Shown here piece after piece: positions 63,974 through 64,000 of a stretch of DNA of 64,000 nt (the first letter of the stretch is position 1; the number at the start of each line of letters is the position of its first letter). A program made the translations under genes and the position numbers. Origin of the DNA: Acetobacterium sp. KB-1 (lineage in GTDB: Bacteria > Bacillota > Clostridia > Eubacteriales > Eubacteriaceae); contig NZ_CP030040.1 of assembly GCF_003260995.1 (NCBI RefSeq), forward strand, positions 3,209,176 to 3,273,175, in the 5' to 3' direction. The notes beneath the pieces are model-generated. The model saw only the letters and a list, made by a program, of their open reading frames with translations. It searched no databases and was not told where the DNA came from.

Positions 63974-64000
63974 ATGAAACTGGAACAACTGTTAAATGAA
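63974..64000 (+). CDS. Start of a further gene (partial)
   Basis: ATG at 63974 after GAGAGGAAAAG, reading MKLEQLLNE to the window edge. Too short to identify; neighbours suggest a methyltransferase or corrinoid-system gene. Confidence 0.5.

Overview
The window comes from a low-to-mid GC anaerobic Firmicute, most likely an acetogen of the Acetobacterium/Eubacterium type. The indicators are a formate-tetrahydrofolate ligase beside a formate channel, a multi-cluster formate dehydrogenase, several corrinoid (B12) methyl-carrier proteins with dedicated regulators, and a clostridial-style molybdenum nitrogenase cluster (short NifK, NifN-NifB fusion, split homocitrate synthase, NifI1/NifI2). The species assignment is inference from gene content; no rRNA is present.

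Layout. 1-11 kb: a stand-alone tryptophan synthase beta chain (TrpB2) under a tryptophan T-box, a 3D-domain cell-wall protein, a membrane protein with a degenerate GGDEF-like end, a cluster of DnaA boxes upstream of a tRNA methyltransferase gene, helicase-loader genes (DnaI and DnaD types), murA, a WalJ/YycJ hydrolase and an HtrA protease. 11-13 kb: amtB-glnK for ammonium. 13-19 kb: a polyol PTS operon (SorC regulator, glycerol-1-phosphate dehydrogenase family enzyme, HAD phosphatase, GutM, IIC, IIBC, IIA, HPr). 19-33 kb: on the minus strand, nifH-nifI1-nifI2-nifD-nifK-nifE-nifN/B-2Fe2S ferredoxin-nifV(omega)-nifV(alpha), preceded by an AnfO-like gene and an undescribed repeat protein. 33-38 kb: housekeeping and unassigned genes. 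39-45 kb: fhs, the formate channel, class III fructose bisphosphatase, a corrinoid protein with a GntR/UTRA regulator, and tRNA-Val. 46-53 kb: two facing toxin-antitoxin loci (one with a broken toxin), a potassium channel, a lipoprotein, a ZIP transporter, endonuclease IV, and a URO-D family protein with a 50-residue partner ORF. 54-56 kb: an ArsR regulator and a metal-exporting P-type ATPase. 57-64 kb: formate dehydrogenase, mobA, and more corrinoid/GntR/DUF1638 genes.

How the parts fit. Formate dehydrogenase, formate channel and Fhs form the front of the methyl branch of the Wood-Ljungdahl pathway. Corrinoid proteins deliver methyl groups into the same pathway from methylated substrates; their methyltransferases are mostly outside the window. 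The nif cluster carries its own post-translational switch (NifI1/I2).

Most notable observations: (1) the nifH leader contains three tandem small hairpins with six-base loops having A at position 1 and G at position 4, each overlapping the first arm of a terminator, which resembles ANTAR-type antitermination; a hairpin with the identical loop lies upstream of amtB. (2) Two related structured repeats flank the ferredoxin gene inside the nif operon, with compensatory base changes in their arms. (3) A nif-adjacent protein with FYENG-type repeats and a cysteine-rich tail has no function I can name. (4) Two corrinoid protein/GntR pairs have the same layout and lack adjacent methyltransferase genes. 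All calls were made by eye from sequence and family knowledge, without database searches.
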